Below are positions 4,604 to 5,844 of a stretch of DNA of 5,844 nt, in pieces. Every line of letters starts with the position of its first letter. Position 1 is the stretch's first letter. The stretch lies in assembly GCA_016867695.1 (NCBI GenBank), contig VGIY01000173.1:1-5844 (forward strand), in the 5' to 3' direction. A program made the position numbers and the translations under genes. The notes beneath the pieces were generated by a model, which saw nothing but the letters and a program-made list of their open reading frames with translations, ran no database searches and was not told where the DNA came from. The DNA comes from Candidatus Eiseniibacteriota bacterium (GTDB taxonomy: Bacteria; Eisenbacteria; RBG-16-71-46; CAIMUX01; WJJG01).

Positions 4604-5844
4604 GTGAGACGGGTTGGTCTGGCGGCGGTCTTGACTCTCGTGTTGTGTGCGGCGGGCGCGCAGGACGTGGTCTACCTGCCCAAGGCGTCGTTCTCCTTCC
4701 CGCCCAAGGACGCTGCGGTTACGGTGCAGGAGGCGGCGGATGTCGACGCGGCACCCGACGGGTCGATTCACGTCGTCGACCGCAAGGGCGCCGTCGTCGT
4801 CTTCACGCAGGGCGGGACGCCGCAGCGCAGCTACGCCGTTGACGCCCGCAGCCAGCCGATCGCAATCGCAATCGGCCCTGACGGCTCGGCGTACGTGCTG
4901 GACCGCAAGAGCAAGTCGGTGACGGTCTTTGCCCCGGACGGGCAGCCCCGTGGCAGCTTCGGCGGCCCGGGCGACCGCGGGGGAAAGTTCAACAATCCGC
5001 TCGATATCACGCTCGGCACGGGCGGTCTGGTCTACGTGCTCGACGCCGGCCGACGGAGCATACAGGTCTTCACTCTCGAAGGCCTCTTCATTCGCGAGGT
5101 CCAGTCCCCGACCCGTTTCGGCGAGCCGGCAGCCCTGGCCGTTGCACCCGACGGAACGATGTTCGTTTCTGATCGCAAGACACCTGGGCTGTTCCATCAG
5201 GTCCCTCCCTTCGACCGCATTCCGTGGCGCGTGGAGGTTCCCGACCGGATGGTGCAGGGCGTCACGATCGAGGGTGGAGCTCTCGAGGACGTGGTGTCGA
5301 TGGATGTGAATGCCAACGGCACGGTTCTGTTGCTGGATCGGGCTCGGGGCAAGGTGGTCAGACGCCGGCCGGCGGAGACGGTCGACACGAACCGAAACGA
5401 CGTCATCTACGGTGGCCTGGGCACGACGTTCGGATCTTTCATGAAAGCCACGGCGCTGGCCTTCGCGGGTGTCGACGAGGTCGTCGTCCTGGACGCTGAG
5501 CTGCGCAAAGTGGAGCGCATCCGGCTCGAGGGCGAGGCGTCGTTGCCCCCGATGCCGGCGATGGAGTCGGCGATTCGCGTCACCTTCGGGAATCCGCGGA
5601 CGCTTCCGGGCGTGATTGCGGCGCTGGACTGTGACTCGACCGGGGTGTTGCGGTTCTTTTTCGAGACGGATAGGAAGGCGGTCGTCTCCCGGAGGGCGAA
5701 GCGGACGTCCTTCATGACGGCGTACGGCGATAGTGCTACCGGCTTTGAGCCGGATCCCTCGGCAAGCGAGCTAAGCTACGGGCGTACCCTCTCCTCGGTC
5801 GGCGGGGTCGCGGTTCGGGACACGATCGTGGTCGTCACGGATCA
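4604..5844 (+). CDS. Secreted beta-propeller (NHL-like repeat) protein, 3' end outside window
   Basis: Probably exported to the periplasm or cell surface, where propeller proteins usually bind partners or scaffold complexes; no enzymatic role is visible. The frame opens at GTG 4604 and is still open at the right edge (413 complete codons). The N-terminus is a typical Sec signal: RR at 2-3, hydrophobic VGLAAVLTLVLCAAG, likely cleavage after A19 (AGA|QD). C15 is not preceded by a proper lipobox. The body repeats a beta-propeller blade pattern: PDGSIHVVDRK (51-61), PDGSAYVLDRK (92-102) followed by VTVFAPDGQPRGSFGGPG, GGLVYVLDAGRRSIQVF (140-156), PDGTMFVSDRK (182-192) and NANGTVLLLDRARGK (236-250). 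The spacing and the VFxxxG..(R)xF strand ends fit NHL-type blades. The later part (about 280-413) is less regular, with another possible blade at DEVVVLDAELRKVERI. It is coupled to the PP2C gene by a 10-base gap and a shared ribosome site, so co-expression is likely. The specific ligand is unknown. Confidence 0.88.
   Translation, partial: MRRVGLAAVLTLVLCAAGAQDVVYLPKASFSFPPKDAAVTVQEAADVDAAPDGSIHVVDRKGAVVVFTQGGTPQRSYAVDARSQPIAIAIGPDGSAYVLDRKSKSVTVFAPDGQPRGSFGGPGDRGGKFNNPLDITLGTGGLVYVLDAGRRSIQVFTLEGLFIREVQSPTRFGEPAALAVAPDGTMFVSDRKTPGLFHQVPPFDRIPWRVEVPDRMVQGVTIEGGALEDVVSMDVNANGTVLLLDRARGKVVRRRPAETVDTNRNDVIYGGLGTTFGSFMKATALAFAGVDEVVVLDAELRKVERIRLEGEASLPPMPAMESAIRVTFGNPRTLPGVIAALDCDSTGVLRFFFETDRKAVVSRRAKRTSFMTAYGDSATGFEPDPSASELSYGRTLSSVGGVAVRDTIVVVTD

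Noticed and set aside
4860..4877. Short tandem ATCGCA repeat
   Set aside because: Encodes the IAIAI strand of a propeller blade; only two to three units, no sign of a functional repeat.
4454..5197. 247-codon minus-strand open frame
   Set aside because: Antisense to the propeller gene; the plus strand has a signal peptide, regular blades and a well-placed ribosome site.
1..5844. CRISPR array, tRNA or rRNA genes
   Set aside because: No regularly spaced direct repeats and no tRNA- or rRNA-like sequence were seen on either strand.

Overview
The window is GC-rich, with strong G/C bias at third codon positions in the genes judged real. It looks like a chromosomal piece from a bacterium that uses eukaryote-like Ser/Thr phosphorylation. 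An FHA-linked protein kinase, a PP2C phosphatase and a secreted beta-propeller protein together suggest Planctomycetota, or possibly Acidobacteriota or a similar group. No rRNA or other taxonomic marker is present, so this is inference.

Layout: (1) 1-1041, minus strand, is the N-terminal 347 residues of a protein kinase: FHA domain, then a two-CxxC zinc-binding insert, then a kinase domain running off the left edge after the DFG motif. (2) 1042-1649 holds no confident gene, only low-grade coding-like traces on the minus strand. (3) About 1650-1900, plus strand, is the N-terminal half of a rhomboid-type intramembrane protease, frameshifted and cut short. (4) 1901-2725 is a deleted ISL3-family insertion sequence with imperfect terminal inverted repeats. 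Its transposase has lost the middle of the protein in frame and carries a TGA inside a conserved C-terminal block. (5) About 2730-3112 is an unrecognised, frameshifted coding remnant unrelated to the rhomboid. It is followed by about 480 bases of decayed sequence containing one short coding-like stretch. (6) 3619-4593 is a complete PP2C-type Ser/Thr phosphatase. (7) 4604 to the right edge is a secreted beta-propeller (NHL-like) protein. It starts 10 bases after the phosphatase stop and its ribosome binding site overlaps that stop, so the two genes form an operon.

The kinase and phosphatase could act as an opposed pair, but about 2.6 kb of decayed and mobile DNA separates them and they lie on opposite strands, so they are not one operon. 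The middle third (about 1.0-3.6 kb) looks like a decay or rearrangement zone: gene fragments on either side of the IS do not match each other and no target-site duplication is visible. I did not find a clearly new system. The best leads are the zinc-binding insert in the kinase, the phosphatase/propeller operon and the unidentified remnant at 2730-3112.
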